Positions 1 through 9,091 of a stretch of DNA of 64,000 nt are shown piece by piece. This stretch comes from Rosenbergiella metrosideri. GTDB taxonomy: Bacteria; Pseudomonadota; Gammaproteobacteria; Enterobacterales; Enterobacteriaceae. Location of the stretch: the NCBI RefSeq assembly GCF_022602565.1, contig NZ_JALBCV010000001.1, forward strand, positions 427,120-491,119, written 5' to 3'. Position 1 is the first letter of the stretch. The number at the start of each line of letters is the position of its first letter. A program made the position numbers and the translations under genes. The notes under the pieces were generated by a model, which was not told the origin of the DNA, made no database searches, and saw only the letters and a program-made list of their open reading frames with translations.

Positions 1-482
1 GAAGAGTTTAGATTGGCCTGCAAAGATCCCTGAGTCGTGGCTTTGGCAGGAAGCTGAGTCGTCGGGATCATAATCGGCACCGGATCCGCGCCCGTTTGCA
101 CCGTGGCAGGGGAGCCCGTTACCGGATAGCCCGTCACTTGTAGACCTTCGGTATTTACTAGGTAACCGTCGGCGTTACGCTGCAACTGGCCATTACGGGA
201 GTAATAAATCGAGCCATTACTGTCTTCTAAGCGAAAAAAACCATTTCCCGACAAGGCAACATCGAGGTTACGACCTGTCGCATTGATAGCACCATCGCCA
301 AAATTCTGGATAACCGCAGAGACTTTGGTTCCCAGCCCGGTTTGGCTACCGGCAAACATATCGGCAAAGGCTGCAGTTGAACTCTTAAAGCCACTGGTTG
401 CCGAGTTAGCAATATTATTCCCTATTACATCCAAGTTGCTCGAGGCTGCATTCAATCCACTGACTGCTTGCGAAAAAGACAT
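1..482 (-). CDS. flgE: Flagellar hook protein FlgE (partial, 3' end outside window)
   Basis: Structural subunit of the hook, the flexible joint between rod and filament, exported by the flagellar type III apparatus. Only the first 160 codons are present; the gene continues beyond the left edge. The N-terminal rod/hook signature is visible (NNIANSATSGFKSS, about residues 22-35), followed by the start of the hook core. The ATG at 482 has the ribosome site AGGAG seven bases upstream. It lies 16 bp downstream of flgD in the order flgB-C-D-E, as in other enterobacteria. Identity is secure from the signature and context. Confidence 0.95.
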   Translation of the reverse strand, partial: MSFSQAVSGLNAASSNLDVIGNNIANSATSGFKSSTAAFADMFAGSQTGLGTKVSAVIQNFGDGAINATGRNLDVALSGNGFFRLEDSNGSIYYSRNGQLQRNADGYLVNTEGLQVTGYPVTGSPATVQTGADPVPIMIPTTQLPAKATTQGSLQANLNS

Positions 483-498
483 ACTTATCTCCTAATAG

Positions 499-1167
499 TT
501 AAAGAATTTGCTTAATTTGATCGAGGGTCGCGGTACCGTAGGCGCCTAAATTAAGCACTGCGCCGTTGGCAGTAGGGTTGACGCCATAGACCATGGCATA
601 GGTTAATGACGAGGTATGAATCGCTCCTGTATCGTTGGCGGCATCGATACTCACGCTATATTTTCCTGCGGGGGCGGCACTCTCATCTTCAAGCGTGCCG
701 TCCCACTGGAAAGTATGAGTCCCCGCTCCCATAGCCCCAAGATCGAGCTGCGCAATAACATTACCGCTACTGTCTTTAATGGTGGCGGTCACCGACGTCG
801 CGGCAGTATCCGTTACGAATCCGAAAGGTGTCGTCGCTTCTTCTCCCACCAAAATGGCATCGCCAGGTACCATTACGCCATGACCGATGAGTAACGTATT
901 TTGTACCGATTGGTTGGTATTAATTTGTCCAGAGATCGAGGAGAGCGTGGTATTTAAGTTCTCGATCCCCGCCAGGGTATTAATCTGGGCTAACTGGGTG
1001 GTTAACTGGCTGTTATCCATCGGATTAGTGGGATCTTGATTTTTCAATTGCGCAATAAGCAGCGTGAGAAATTGGTTTTGTAAATCGGCGCTCGAGTTTC
1101 CCGTCGCTGAGGCTGTTGCCGTCGCGCTGGCGCTTAGTCGATTGGCGCTACTGATTTCAGATAACAT
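499..1167 (-). CDS. flgD: Flagellar hook capping/assembly protein FlgD
   Basis: Scaffold that caps the growing hook and lets FlgE polymerise; it is lost when the hook is complete. The 222-residue product is close to the usual enterobacterial length of about 230. The conserved N-terminal FlgD region is clear around residues 30-75 (FLTLLIAQLKNQDPTNPMD, then TTQLAQINTLAGIENLN). The C-terminal half has the tandem Ig/Fn-like beta-rich character of the family (FQWDGTLEDESAAPAGKYS). It sits between flgC (13 bp upstream) and flgE, so it is part of the flgBCDE transcript. Confidence 0.95.
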   Translation of the reverse strand: MLSEISSANRLSASATATASATGNSSADLQNQFLTLLIAQLKNQDPTNPMDNSQLTTQLAQINTLAGIENLNTTLSSISGQINTNQSVQNTLLIGHGVMVPGDAILVGEEATTPFGFVTDTAATSVTATIKDSSGNVIAQLDLGAMGAGTHTFQWDGTLEDESAAPAGKYSVSIDAANDTGAIHTSSLTYAMVYGVNPTANGAVLNLGAYGTATLDQIKQIL

Positions 1168-1180
1168 GCGTCTCGCCTCC

Positions 1181-1579
1181 TTATTGGCCCAGTGTCAGAG
1201 TCTTTAACATCAGGCTTTTGACGGTATTTAATACCTCAACATTGGCTTGATAGCTGCGTGAGGCAGAGATGCTATTTACTGTTTCGGCAACGACATTAAT
1301 GTTAGGCATTTTGACGTATCCTTTATCATCGGCGAGCGGGTTCTCTGGCTGGTAAACCTGCTTAAATGGCGTGGGATCATCGATAATCCCGGAGACTTTT
1401 ACACCACCGATACCGCTGGCGTTCATCGGTTCGGTTTTGAAAATTACCTGTTTGGCGACATAAGGCTGCCCCTCGGGGCCCGTCACACTGTCAGCGTTGG
1501 CCAAATTACTGGCGCTAACATTAAGGCGCTGCGACTGAGCACGTAACGCCGAACCTGAGATATCGAAGATTGAGAGCAT
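1181..1579 (-). CDS. flgC: Flagellar basal-body rod protein FlgC
   Basis: Proximal rod subunit of the flagellar basal body. I place the start at the ATG at 1579 (protein beginning [12 protein letters not shown], 132 aa), because this matches the family N-terminus and has an AAGGAACC ribosome site; an upstream in-frame start would add ten unrelated residues. The N-terminal rod motif ([14 protein letters not shown]) and the C-terminal helix with the [13 protein letters not shown] motif, both involved in coiled-coil packing, are intact. Directly downstream of flgB. Confidence 0.95.
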   Translation of the reverse strand: MLSIFDISGSALRAQSQRLNVSASNLANADSVTGPEGQPYVAKQVIFKTEPMNASGIGGVKVSGIIDDPTPFKQVYQPENPLADDKGYVKMPNINVVAETVNSISASRSYQANVEVLNTVKSLMLKTLTLGQ

Positions 1580-1592
1580 GTTACGGGGTTCC

Positions 1593-2003
1593 TTATCCTT
1601 GGATGGCACTGCTCAGCCATTTGATTTGATTAGAGAGGTAGGTGAGGTCCGTTTGGTATTTCACACTATTTTCTGAGAATGCCACCCGCTCTCTATCCAT
1701 ATCCACGGTATTACCGTCCGCGGAAGGTTGATCGGGAACGCGATACATCAGGTTAATAGGCTGAGAGGGTTGTCTTTTTCCAGCAATGTGACCTGCCGAG
1801 GTTAAGCGTAATGGCACGCCCTCGATCCGGGCTGCTGCACCGGATACCGCACGCTTTAGCGTAGCGGCGAAGGGAATATCACGCGCTTGATAGCCAGGCG
1901 TATCGGCATTGGCAATATTACCGGCCAATATGCTTTGTCGCTGGGTACGTAACGCGAGCGCTTGACTCGCAAAGTCGAGAGTTTGGTCGAGGCGGTCCAT
2001 CAT
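1593..2003 (-). CDS. flgB: Flagellar basal-body rod protein FlgB
   Basis: First gene of the flgBCDE operon and a proximal rod subunit. The 136-residue product carries the rod signature near residues 27-40 ([14 protein letters not shown]). The start at 2003 (MMDRLDQ) aligns with the family start; a second ATG at 2000 is possible. An AAGGA ribosome site lies about eight bases upstream. The gene is divergent from flgA, and the 149-bp gap between them should hold the FlhDC-dependent class 2 promoters. Confidence 0.95.
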   Translation of the reverse strand: MMDRLDQTLDFASQALALRTQRQSILAGNIANADTPGYQARDIPFAATLKRAVSGAAARIEGVPLRLTSAGHIAGKRQPSQPINLMYRVPDQPSADGNTVDMDRERVAFSENSVKYQTDLTYLSNQIKWLSSAIQG

Positions 2004-2152
2004 AACGTTATCCTTGCTGACTGAATATTACGCAGAATACGTTAATCATTTCAGAACAAATCGTTTGAATAGCCGATAAAACGCCGAGTAATTCCACGCT
2101 TGGTGATCGCCGGCCAGGGTTACACTTGTCTCATTTATTGGGGAGGTAAGGC

Positions 2153-2797
2153 ATGAAAGCGCTCTGGATCATAGTAGGTTTGTTCATGGCGACTTGCGCC
2201 CACGCCACCCCCTTAGCTGACCAGTTAGTGACTTTCTTCGCCCAACGAGAACCTGACTATGCCAAGGCGCTACACGTGGATATTCTGCAATCACCCTCAA
2301 CGCCGCTCACCTGCGCCGCTCCTCGCTTTAAGCTACCCAGTAATAGCCGTCGATGGGGTGCCCTGACGCTGACGGCTCGCTGTGATCGGCAGGTCGCTGT
2401 GTTACGCGTTAGAGTAAAAGTGATAGGAACATTTTACCGTAGTCAACGCCCGATTAAACAAGGCGCGTGGGTCACCAAAGAGGATATTACGACTGAGGTG
2501 GGGCGCCTTGATACACTGCCCGCAAATAGCTGGTTGACCCCCTTACCCTTGCCGTTAATCGCCTTGCAACGGATCGCTTCTGGTAGGGTGCTGACGAAGA
2601 ACCAATTTCGCCAACCTTGGGTCGTCAAGCAAGGTGAAACGGTTCCGATAACGTTAACGGGCAAAGGGTTTCAAATTGCGGGACGTGGCACTGCATTAGA
2701 CAATGCCGCAGTCAATCAGTCCCTGAGAATACGACTGGATAACGGCCAATGGTTGACCGCCACCGTGAACGAACACAAAGAGATTATCGTGAAATAA
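2153..2797 (+). CDS. flgA: Flagella basal-body P-ring formation chaperone FlgA
   Basis: Periplasmic chaperone that helps FlgI assemble the P ring in the peptidoglycan layer. The 214-residue protein starts with a Sec signal peptide (MKALWIIVGLFMATCAHA, cleavage near residue 18). The middle and C-terminal part form the SAF domain (QRPIKQGAWVTKEDITTEV, then the VKQGETVPI segment). Strong ribosome site GGGGAGG before ATG 2153. It is divergent from flgB and upstream of flgM/flgN, as in Salmonella and E. coli. Confidence 0.93.
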   Translation: MKALWIIVGLFMATCAHATPLADQLVTFFAQREPDYAKALHVDILQSPSTPLTCAAPRFKLPSNSRRWGALTLTARCDRQVAVLRVRVKVIGTFYRSQRPIKQGAWVTKEDITTEVGRLDTLPANSWLTPLPLPLIALQRIASGRVLTKNQFRQPWVVKQGETVPITLTGKGFQIAGRGTALDNAAVNQSLRIRLDNGQWLTATVNEHKEIIVK

Positions 2798-2814
2798 TCA
2801 CCGAATAAAACTTA

Positions 2815-2841
2815 TCAAGTTTTTCGTTATCTCGCCGATAA
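2815..2841 (+). promoter_or_regulatory. Sigma-28 (FliA) class 3 promoter for flgM
   Basis: TCAAGTTT, an 11-base spacer, then GCCGATAA. The FliA consensus is TAAAGTTT-N11-GCCGATAA: the -10 is perfect, the spacer length exact, and the -35 differs at one base. It ends 47 bp before the flgM ATG, which lets flgM be re-expressed late, as known in Salmonella. Confidence 0.9.
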
Positions 2842-2888
2842 ACAGAGTGAGCACCTCTTATTATGCTTTTTTTTTACAAGGACAGCGT

Positions 2889-3191
2889 ATGACAATCGAA
2901 AAAATGCCAGGTATTACGGGGATAGGCAATGATCTGGTCCAAGGACAAACGCGCACACGCACCCTGTCCGCCGGCCAGCAGTCGCCCCCAACCCTGACCG
3001 CCGATAATCAAGCTGATAGCGTCGATTTGAGTCACTCTCTCTCACGCTTTACGCAGATCAGCTATAACGATATCGATAATCAAAAAGTGCAGCGATTACG
3101 TCAAGCCATCGCTGAAGGCACTTATCAGGTGGATGCCGGTAAGATTGCCGATAAACTACTGGCCGCCGCTAAGGGAGACTATGATGCCTGA
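2889..3191 (+). CDS. flgM: Anti-sigma-28 factor FlgM
   Basis: Binds and inhibits FliA until the hook-basal body is complete, then is secreted through it. The ATG at 2889 (MTIEKMPGI, 100 aa) is preferred over an in-frame GTG at 2847: the ATG has an AAGGA ribosome site, and the GTG lies within a few bases of the sigma-28 start site. The N-terminal half is low-complexity and disordered, as expected. The C-terminal half carries the FliA-binding helices (KVQRLRQAIAEGTYQVDAGK, about residues 66-85). Its last codons overlap the start of flgN. Confidence 0.93.
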   Translation: MTIEKMPGITGIGNDLVQGQTRTRTLSAGQQSPPTLTADNQADSVDLSHSLSRFTQISYNDIDNQKVQRLRQAIAEGTYQVDAGKIADKLLAAAKGDYDA

Positions 3192-3609
3192 TCGTTACGG
3201 TAATCTTAGCGCCGTGCTGAACAGTCTGTATCATGTGCTAGCCTCGCTAGGTCATCTAATGAAGGAAGAGCAGCAACAACTGATGGCGGCTACACCGAAT
3301 AGCCGTCGTTTGATCAGCTTGAGCGAAGATAAGCAGGCACTGTTGGTGACCTTGACCTTTGTGGAACAGCGACGGTCCGAGTCAGAGCGCGCGTCAGCAT
3401 TAGCGCCACCCTATTCGGAGCACCCGCCACTGGCCGCAATGTGGCAGCGTATTGAGCCGCTGGCACAGCAGCTTGCCGAACAGAATCAACACACAGCGTT
3501 AATGCTGAACCAGCAGCTGGCGTGGACCGAACAGGTGCTCAACGTCCTCCAACCACTGCAAGCCCAGCATTTTTATGGACCGGATGGTCATCCGGTCATC
3601 AATCGATAG
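3181..3609 (+). CDS. flgN: Flagella synthesis protein FlgN (type III export chaperone)
   Basis: Cytoplasmic chaperone for the hook-filament junction proteins FlgK and FlgL. The product is 142 aa and mostly helical, without membrane segments. The start at ATG 3181 (next ATG at 3184) overlaps the flgM stop and has an AAGGGA ribosome site, suggesting translational coupling. Sequence similarity is modest by eye, so the call rests mainly on position after flgM, length and the N-terminal NLSAVLNSLYHVLASL helix. It converges on murJ with 2 bp between the stops. Confidence 0.88.
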   Translation: MMPDRYGNLSAVLNSLYHVLASLGHLMKEEQQQLMAATPNSRRLISLSEDKQALLVTLTFVEQRRSESERASALAPPYSEHPPLAAMWQRIEPLAQQLAEQNQHTALMLNQQLAWTEQVLNVLQPLQAQHFYGPDGHPVINR

Positions 3610-3611
3610 GA

Positions 3612-5150
3612 TCAGCAGACACTGCGACGGGAGAAATCCTTCACACGAAAACCCAGCAGCAGCAGCGTGGCAAAAAAACTGATACCGCCCGCAGCACAGA
3701 CCGCTGCCAGACGCAGTAACCGCTCAAACATTAGGCCTTGGCCCCATGCTGGCATATACAGCAGCACACCATACAGTACGGCGGCCATCACCCCCACGGC
3801 GACGATCAAGCGGGCTAAAAAGATGCCCCAGCCTGCTTGCGGAATGAAGAATTTTTTCTTGCGCAGTTGCCAATAGAGTAACGCTGCATTGAGGCAGGCG
3901 GCCAAACCGATAGAGAGCGACAAGCCCGCATGTTTCAGTGGCCCAATAAAGGCTAAGTTCATAACCTGCGTCATAATCAGTGTCATGATCGCAATCTTCA
4001 CTGGCGTTTTAATATCCTGACGCGAATAAAAACCAGGCGCTAGTACCTTCACCACAATTAAGCCAACCAAGCCAATAGAGTAAGCAACCAGTGCGCGTTG
4101 GGTCATCGCGGCATCAAAGGCAGAAAACTTCCCATATTGAAACAGTGCGGAGGTCAAAGGACCTGCAAGAATACCGAGTGCCACCGCACTCGGCAGTGCC
4201 AGTAATAGACAGAGACGTAAGCCCCAATCCATTAAGCGGGAATACTCATCGAAATTACCGCTCGAAAAACTCCGCGACAGTGACGGTAACAAAATTGTCC
4301 CTAAGGCCACCCCCAGTACGCCCGAGGGAAACTCCATCAAACGGTCGGCGTAATACATCCACGAGACGGAACCGGAAACCAAAAACGAGGCAAAAATAGT
4401 ATTGATGATCAGCGAGATTTGGCTGACGGATACCCCTAAAATCGCTGGCCCCATTTGACGTAAGACCCGCCAGACGCCAGCATCCCGTAAATTAATTCGC
4501 GGTAGCACTAACATACCAATTTTTTTCAGGTGTGGGAGCTGATAGCCTAACTGTAAGATCCCGCCGACCACTACCGCCCACGCTAGCGCCATCACCGGTG
4601 GATGGAAAAAGTGTGATCCAATCAGCGCAAAGCCAATCATACTGATGTTCAGTAACGTGGGCGCAAAGGCTGGGACCGAAAAGCGGTTCCAAGTATTGAG
4701 GATAGCGCCCAGTAAGGAGGCGATCGAGATTAACAAGATATACGGAAAGGTAACCCGTAATAACGCGGTGGTCAGTGAAAATTTATCGGCCGTATCGGCA
4801 AAGCCAGGAGCGGTCACATAAATCACCCAAGGCGCAGCGATAATCCCGGCAACGGTCACCAGTGCAAGAACGAGCGTTAATAACCCTGCCACATAGGAGA
4901 CGAAAATTCGTGTCGCCTCCTCACCCTCTTTACTCTTATATTCGGCGAGGATAGGAACAAAGGCTTGCGAGAATGCGCCCTCAGCAAAAATTCGACGCAA
5001 TAGATTCGGTAATTTAAAAGCAACAAAAAAGGCATCGGTCGCCATCCCAGCACCGAAAACACGCGCCACAATGGCATCGCGCGCAAAACCTAGCACCCGC
5101 GAGAACAGTGTCATGGAGCTCACGGCCGCTAATGATTTAAGTAAATTCAT
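3612..5150 (-). CDS. murJ: Lipid II flippase MurJ (MviN)
   Basis: Inner-membrane MOP-superfamily flippase that moves lipid II to the periplasmic face for peptidoglycan synthesis; essential in E. coli. The 512-residue product is of normal length with about 14 hydrophobic segments. The N-terminal block shows the conserved arginines R18 and R24 ([10 protein letters not shown]) and R52 in LPNLLRR, positions known to be needed for function. The usual upstream partners yceH and mviM are absent: rimJ lies next, 115 bp away. Confidence 0.96.
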   Translation of the reverse strand: MNLLKSLAAVSSMTLFSRVLGFARDAIVARVFGAGMATDAFFVAFKLPNLLRRIFAEGAFSQAFVPILAEYKSKEGEEATRIFVSYVAGLLTLVLALVTVAGIIAAPWVIYVTAPGFADTADKFSLTTALLRVTFPYILLISIASLLGAILNTWNRFSVPAFAPTLLNISMIGFALIGSHFFHPPVMALAWAVVVGGILQLGYQLPHLKKIGMLVLPRINLRDAGVWRVLRQMGPAILGVSVSQISLIINTIFASFLVSGSVSWMYYADRLMEFPSGVLGVALGTILLPSLSRSFSSGNFDEYSRLMDWGLRLCLLLALPSAVALGILAGPLTSALFQYGKFSAFDAAMTQRALVAYSIGLVGLIVVKVLAPGFYSRQDIKTPVKIAIMTLIMTQVMNLAFIGPLKHAGLSLSIGLAACLNAALLYWQLRKKKFFIPQAGWGIFLARLIVAVGVMAAVLYGVLLYMPAWGQGLMFERLLRLAAVCAAGGISFFATLLLLGFRVKDFSRRSVC

Positions 5151-5265
5151 AAAAGAAAAACATCCTGAATAATCGACAATTTAGGGTGACCCACTCGGAT
5201 AATGTTGGCTAGTGTACTGTCATTCCTAGAAATAATCAGTTCCGATTGTTACAACCGATGACCAC

Positions 5266-5838
5266 CTAGCCAGTCGGGGTGATCAACGCCGTGAGAATAT
5301 GGTCTTCCCATCGTCCGTTTATCTTTAGATAATCGCGGGCATATCCCTCTTTTTCGAAACCTAACCGCTGTAATAGTGCCCCACTACGCTGGTTACGAGG
5401 CATATAGTTGGCCATAATCCGATGGAGTTGCTGCTGTTTTTGTAGATAGGGAATGATGGTGGACAAGCCCTCAAACATCAGCCCCTTACCTTGCTGCGAG
5501 GCGGCGAGTGAATAGCCGAGATAACAAGCCTGAAAACAGCCGCGGATCACCTGGCTAAAATTGGCGACGCCCCATACTTGTTGCTGGTTGGGGTCCATTA
5601 ATAAAAAGTAAAAGGCTTCGCCCTGCTTTTGTTGCATCCCCATCACCTGAAGACGCGCTTCCCAGCCGCGATGCTGGAAGTAACTTTCGTCGCGTAACGG
5701 CTCCCACGGTACTAAGAAGTCGCGATTTTCTTGATAATAATCGGTCAATAACCAACTGTCGCGGTCTGCAACGGTTCTGATATGCATTGAAGAAGAATTC
5801 AGTGATATTCTCGGGCTAGATGAACGATAGCCAAACAT
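5266..5838 (-). CDS. rimJ: Ribosomal protein uS5 N-alanine acetyltransferase RimJ
   Basis: GNAT acetyltransferase that modifies the N-terminal alanine of ribosomal protein S5. I set the start at ATG 5838 ([10 protein letters not shown], 190 aa), which matches the family start and has a GGAGA ribosome site; an upstream start would add 22 unrelated residues. Conserved features include the [11 protein letters not shown] segment and the acetyl-CoA loop with [13 protein letters not shown], followed by [14 protein letters not shown]. The gene is divergent from grxB, with mdtH missing between them compared with E. coli. Confidence 0.93.
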   Translation of the reverse strand: MFGYRSSSPRISLNSSSMHIRTVADRDSWLLTDYYQENRDFLVPWEPLRDESYFQHRGWEARLQVMGMQQKQGEAFYFLLMDPNQQQVWGVANFSQVIRGCFQACYLGYSLAASQQGKGLMFEGLSTIIPYLQKQQQLHRIMANYMPRNQRSGALLQRLGFEKEGYARDYLKINGRWEDHILTALITPTG

Positions 5839-5991
5839 AATGTCTCCAAGGAAACCCACTTTGCGCTGATTATTTGCTAATTGTCGCAACGAGTAAAGTG
5901 GCACGCCTCATTTCGCTGTTTGGCAGAACCCACCGGCTGGCGTACAATTATTGTCACTAGTAGATTGATTCCCTTAAGAATAGGACTGACT

Positions 5992-6639
5992 ATGCATCTT
6001 TATGTTTATGACCACTGCCCGTTCTGTGTGAAAGCGCGGATGATTTTCGGTTTAGATCAGCAACCGGTTGAAGTCTCTTTCTTATTGAATGATGATGAAG
6101 AGACGCCCAATAAGCTGATTGGGAAAAAAATGTTACCTATTTTGGTAAAAGACGATAATAGTGCGATGGGCGAAAGTTTGGACATCGTCAACTATATCGA
6201 GTCGCTTTCCGCGACGCCTCGCCTATCCAGTCAGACCTCTGAAAAATTGGCTCAGTGGCTCACGGAGGTAGGGACTTATATCAATAAACTGCTGTTGCCT
6301 ATTATGCCAACTACCGACTTTGCGGAGTTCACCACCTCCTCTGCTCGCGACTACTACTCGGCAAAAAAACAGGCTTATATTGGCGACTTCGGCCCCTTGC
6401 GCGAACAACGTGCCGATTTCGTTGCAAAAATTAATCATGATTTAACGCGCTTGGTCGAAATTATCCAGTCGCCGCACGCGGTCAACGGCACGCTCTCCTA
6501 TGATGATATTCATCTCTTCCCGTTACTACGTAACTTGACCTTGGTCGAAGAGATTGATTGGCCTACGCCCGTCGCCGCCCTACGTGATTCGCTTTCGACT
6601 CAATCCGGTGTTCCCTTATTATTCGATTTAGCCCAGTAG
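5992..6639 (+). CDS. grxB: Glutaredoxin 2
   Basis: Glutathione-dependent thiol-disulfide oxidoreductase of the GST-like GrxB type. The start at ATG 5992 gives 215 aa, the same as E. coli GrxB. The N-terminal thioredoxin fold carries the active site C9-P-F-C12 (DHCPFCVKARM); the rest is the all-helical C-terminal domain typical of this atypical, larger glutaredoxin. It lies 12 bp upstream of the yceB-like lipoprotein gene and is probably cotranscribed with it. Confidence 0.95.
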   Translation: MHLYVYDHCPFCVKARMIFGLDQQPVEVSFLLNDDEETPNKLIGKKMLPILVKDDNSAMGESLDIVNYIESLSATPRLSSQTSEKLAQWLTEVGTYINKLLLPIMPTTDFAEFTTSSARDYYSAKKQAYIGDFGPLREQRADFVAKINHDLTRLVEIIQSPHAVNGTLSYDDIHLFPLLRNLTLVEEIDWPTPVAALRDSLSTQSGVPLLFDLAQ

Positions 6640-6651
6640 AGGTTTATTGCC

Positions 6652-7212
6652 ATGCGTAAGTGTCTTACCCTTATGGTGTTCTGTTGCAGCCTGGTGTTAG
6701 CTGGCTGTGATCACTTGGCATCCTATACGCTAAGTGAACAGGAAATTAACCAGAGCCTGAGCAAGCATGCAGCATTTGACAAAGATATTGGTATCAATGG
6801 ATTAGCCAATGCGCATATCACCCTAAATACCTTACACGCTGAAATAGGTCGCGCGGCGGCGAACCAAGTGGTGCTATCAGGACATGCCACAGTCGATTTT
6901 GCTTCGCTATTTGGTAAACAAAACGCCGATCTCCAGCTGAAAATGAGCGCAGTGCCGGTCTTCAATCGTCAGCAAGGTGCGGTCTACCTGCACGATCTCA
7001 CTATTCTTGATGCACAGGCTCAGCCGCAAAAAGTTCAAGGTATCGTCGACGGTCTCAAACCGATATTGGCAACCTCTCTGCGTGATTACTTTACCCAACA
7101 ACCAGCATGGGTATTAAGCAGCGATCGTTCAAAAGCCGAAGCTCTCGCTAAGAAATATGCGACGGGTATTGAAGTGAAACCGGGGGAGATAGTGATCCCT
7201 CTCGCGCCTTAA
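6652..7212 (+). CDS. yceB: YceB-type DUF1439 lipoprotein
   Basis: Predicted outer-membrane lipoprotein of unknown function, 186 aa. The signal sequence ends in a lipobox LVLAGC with the acylated cysteine at residue 19. The mature part resembles the DUF1439 family (YTLSEQEINQSL near the start, KKYATGIEVKPGEIVIPL at the end), which has a lipid-binding-like fold. It follows grxB as in E. coli. The short spacing suggests one transcript ending at the hairpin near 7221. Confidence 0.9.
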   Translation: MRKCLTLMVFCCSLVLAGCDHLASYTLSEQEINQSLSKHAAFDKDIGINGLANAHITLNTLHAEIGRAAANQVVLSGHATVDFASLFGKQNADLQLKMSAVPVFNRQQGAVYLHDLTILDAQAQPQKVQGIVDGLKPILATSLRDYFTQQPAWVLSSDRSKAEALAKKYATGIEVKPGEIVIPLAP

Positions 7213-7220
7213 CTGCAATA

Positions 7221-7246
7221 AATGCCTGCCCAGCCGGGTAGGCATT
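7221..7246 (+). terminator. Putative terminator after yceB
   Basis: AATGCCTGCCC and GGGTAGGCATT pair around a 4-base loop with a single G-T wobble. It is followed by a pyrimidine-rich stretch (CCCTCTTCTCC) rather than a clean T run, so strength is uncertain. Confidence 0.6.
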
Positions 7247-7445
7247 CCCTCTTCTCCACCCTTTTTGAGAGCGTTTCAAGGCGATAACCCCCGTTTCCAT
7301 TGCCTCCGCGCGACTTATTCTTTACCACGTTATCCCCTTTCTTGCTTAATCAACGCGCGTAAGGTTAGACGAAGCCTATCAGAACGACTTTTTATACCGG
7401 GATAATAACTTTTACCGATTAACATCACCTATGGAGACGACTATC

Positions 7446-7496
7446 GTGCCGTCACGCTCGTTCACTCTACGCTATTTCCCTCTGACGTCGGAGTAA
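7446..7496 (+). CDS. Possible leader peptide before pyrC
   Basis: GTG-started frame of 16 codons (MPSRSFTLRYFPLTSE), with GGAG about nine bases upstream. An in-frame ATG at 7431 would give 21 codons but lacks a ribosome site. It stops 105 bp before pyrC. No homologue is recognised. The Y-F-P-L run recalls, only superficially, the FFPL of the pyrBI leader. It may be a chance frame. Confidence 0.25.
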   Translation: MPSRSFTLRYFPLTSE

Positions 7497-7601
7497 CTCA
7501 CCGCATTTGAAAAAAAAGAGTGCAATCTGTGGCGCTGCCCATTATCCTTGGTTCCCGGCCTGAACGCCCTAATTGTTGATACTTTAGCCGGAGCCTTGCT
7601 G

Positions 7602-8651
7602 ATGAAATCCCCTGTAAACACGCTTACCCTTCGTCGTCCTGATGATTGGCATATCCATCTGCGTGATGATGCTATGCTGAACACTGTCCTGCCTTACACC
7701 AGTGCGCATTTTGGTCGAGCCATTGTGATGCCGAATCTGGTACCGCCTGTGACCACCGTTCACGCTGCAGAACAGTATCGTCAACGAATTTTAGCCGCAC
7801 TGCCCGCTAAGCATCACTTTACCCCTTTAATGACGTGTTATCTGACAGATAGCCTATCTGCTGACGAAATTGAACGGGGCTTTACGCAGGGTGTCTTTAC
7901 CGCAGCAAAACTGTATCCGGCCCATGCGACGACTAACTCCAGTCACGGCGTGACCAGCATCGATCATATCGCTGCAGTGCTCGAACGTATGGAAGCCCTC
8001 GGCATGCCATTATTGATCCACGGCGAAGTCACCGCTGCCCATGTCGATATTTTTGACCGTGAAGCGCAATTCATCGATCAAGTGTTGATTCCGTTACGTC
8101 AACGCTACCCTGCGCTACGTGTCGTAATGGAACATATTACCACCCGTGATGCGGCGCAGTATGTACAGGAAGGCAATGAGCTATTGGCCGCAACTGTGAC
8201 CCCACAGCACTTGATGTTTAACCGTAACCATATGCTGAGCGGTGGGATTCGTCCGCACCTCTACTGCTTACCGATTCTCAAGCGCAACATCCACCAGCAA
8301 GCTTTGCGCGATGTGGTCTCAACCGGGCATTCACGTTTTTTCCTTGGCACAGATACTGCGCCGCACGTGCAGTCTCGTAAGGAATCAAGCTGCGGATGCG
8401 CCGGCGTTTTCAATGCACCCACCGCCCTAGCCGCCTATACCAGTGTATTCGATGAGCTTGGCGCCCTAGAACATCTTGAAGCATTCTGTTCTATTAATGG
8501 CCCTACCTTCTATCGACTACCGGTCAGCGAGCAAACCATCACCTTGCAGCGTCAAGCGTGGACCGTACCTGAACAGATCGCGTTAGGAAATGAACAGCTT
8601 ATTCCATTCTTAGCGGGCGAAACGCTACAATGGCAGGTCCTCGCTGAATAA
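7602..8651 (+). CDS. pyrC: Dihydroorotase
   Basis: Zinc amidohydrolase that closes carbamoyl-aspartate to dihydroorotate in pyrimidine synthesis. The start at ATG 7602 gives 349 aa, against 348 in E. coli; earlier in-frame starts add a non-homologous leader. Metal ligands H17 and H19 (DDWHIHLRD) and the carboxylated lysine K103 (TAAKLYPA) sit at the expected positions. HGEVT, FEHITT-like EHITTRD and GTDTAPH provide the remaining ligand motifs. The dinI gene found next to pyrC in E. coli is absent; bssS follows directly. Confidence 0.96.
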   Translation: MKSPVNTLTLRRPDDWHIHLRDDAMLNTVLPYTSAHFGRAIVMPNLVPPVTTVHAAEQYRQRILAALPAKHHFTPLMTCYLTDSLSADEIERGFTQGVFTAAKLYPAHATTNSSHGVTSIDHIAAVLERMEALGMPLLIHGEVTAAHVDIFDREAQFIDQVLIPLRQRYPALRVVMEHITTRDAAQYVQEGNELLAATVTPQHLMFNRNHMLSGGIRPHLYCLPILKRNIHQQALRDVVSTGHSRFFLGTDTAPHVQSRKESSCGCAGVFNAPTALAAYTSVFDELGALEHLEAFCSINGPTFYRLPVSEQTITLQRQAWTVPEQIALGNEQLIPFLAGETLQWQVLAE

Positions 8652-8755
8652 TCAGCAAGGCGTAAAATCCATGCTATACTTTATCCTCCTGTGTAACGAA
8701 ACAGGGAACTTGTGACCTCAGTCTTCACTTATGTTTGACGATTATGGAGGTTAAG

Positions 8756-9007
8756 ATGGATAAAGAAAATAATGTGATCCAAACACATCCGTTAGTCGGT
8801 TGGGATATCAGTACCGTAGAAGACTATGATGCGATGATGATTCGTCTGCATTCGGTCTCTTCGGACCAACAAACAGAAGAAAACGCCGACATCGGTCCAG
8901 CTTATTGGATCACGACGGATGTGGCTAGGCAGTTTATTTCTCTACTCGAAGCGGGTATTGCTCGTATTGAAGAGTCAGAGAGCCAGCCAATCAGGGCAAA
9001 GCATTAA
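8756..9007 (+). CDS. bssS: Biofilm regulator BssS
   Basis: Small cytoplasmic protein linked to indole/biofilm signalling in E. coli (formerly YceP). The product is 83 aa from ATG 8756, preceded by a strong GGAGGT ribosome site. The family signature is almost unchanged: VIQTHPLVGWDISTV near the start and TTDVARQFISLLEAGIA in the C-terminal half. It is monocistronic, followed by a strong intrinsic terminator. Confidence 0.93.
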   Translation: MDKENNVIQTHPLVGWDISTVEDYDAMMIRLHSVSSDQQTEENADIGPAYWITTDVARQFISLLEAGIARIEESESQPIRAKH

Positions 9008-9013
9008 TCATCC

Positions 9014-9039
9014 AAGGCACCTTAGGGTGCCTTTTTTTG
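9014..9039 (+). terminator. Rho-independent terminator after bssS
   Basis: Perfect 8-bp stem AAGGCACC/GGTGCCTT with a TTAG loop, running into seven thymines. Confidence 0.92.
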
Positions 9040-9091
9040 TCTCCTGCCGCTCGACTCTGCTATGCTGCAAAGAAAATAGCGGAGCAATGCA

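Larger units (their letters stand above)
7213..7601. other. Intergenic region upstream of pyrC
   Basis: 389 bp with no long gene. It contains the putative terminator of yceB at 7221-7246 and a very short reading frame at 7446-7496 (listed separately). A run of eight adenines near 7509-7516 precedes GC-rich sequence before the pyrC ribosome site. The region is long enough to hold the pyrC promoter and leader, but I did not find a convincing -10/-35 pair or a PurR box. Confidence 0.6.

Noticed and set aside
2053..2079. GCCGATAA upstream of flgA, possible second sigma-28 promoter
   Set aside because: The -10 is perfect but the 8 bases 11 bp upstream (AGAACAAA) match the -35 at only two positions; flgA and flgB are normally FlhDC/sigma-70 controlled.
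7262..7281. Possible PurR box before pyrC (GAGAGCGTTTCAAG)
   Set aside because: Only the central CGTTT fits the ACGCAAACGTTTGCGT consensus; fewer than half of the positions match.
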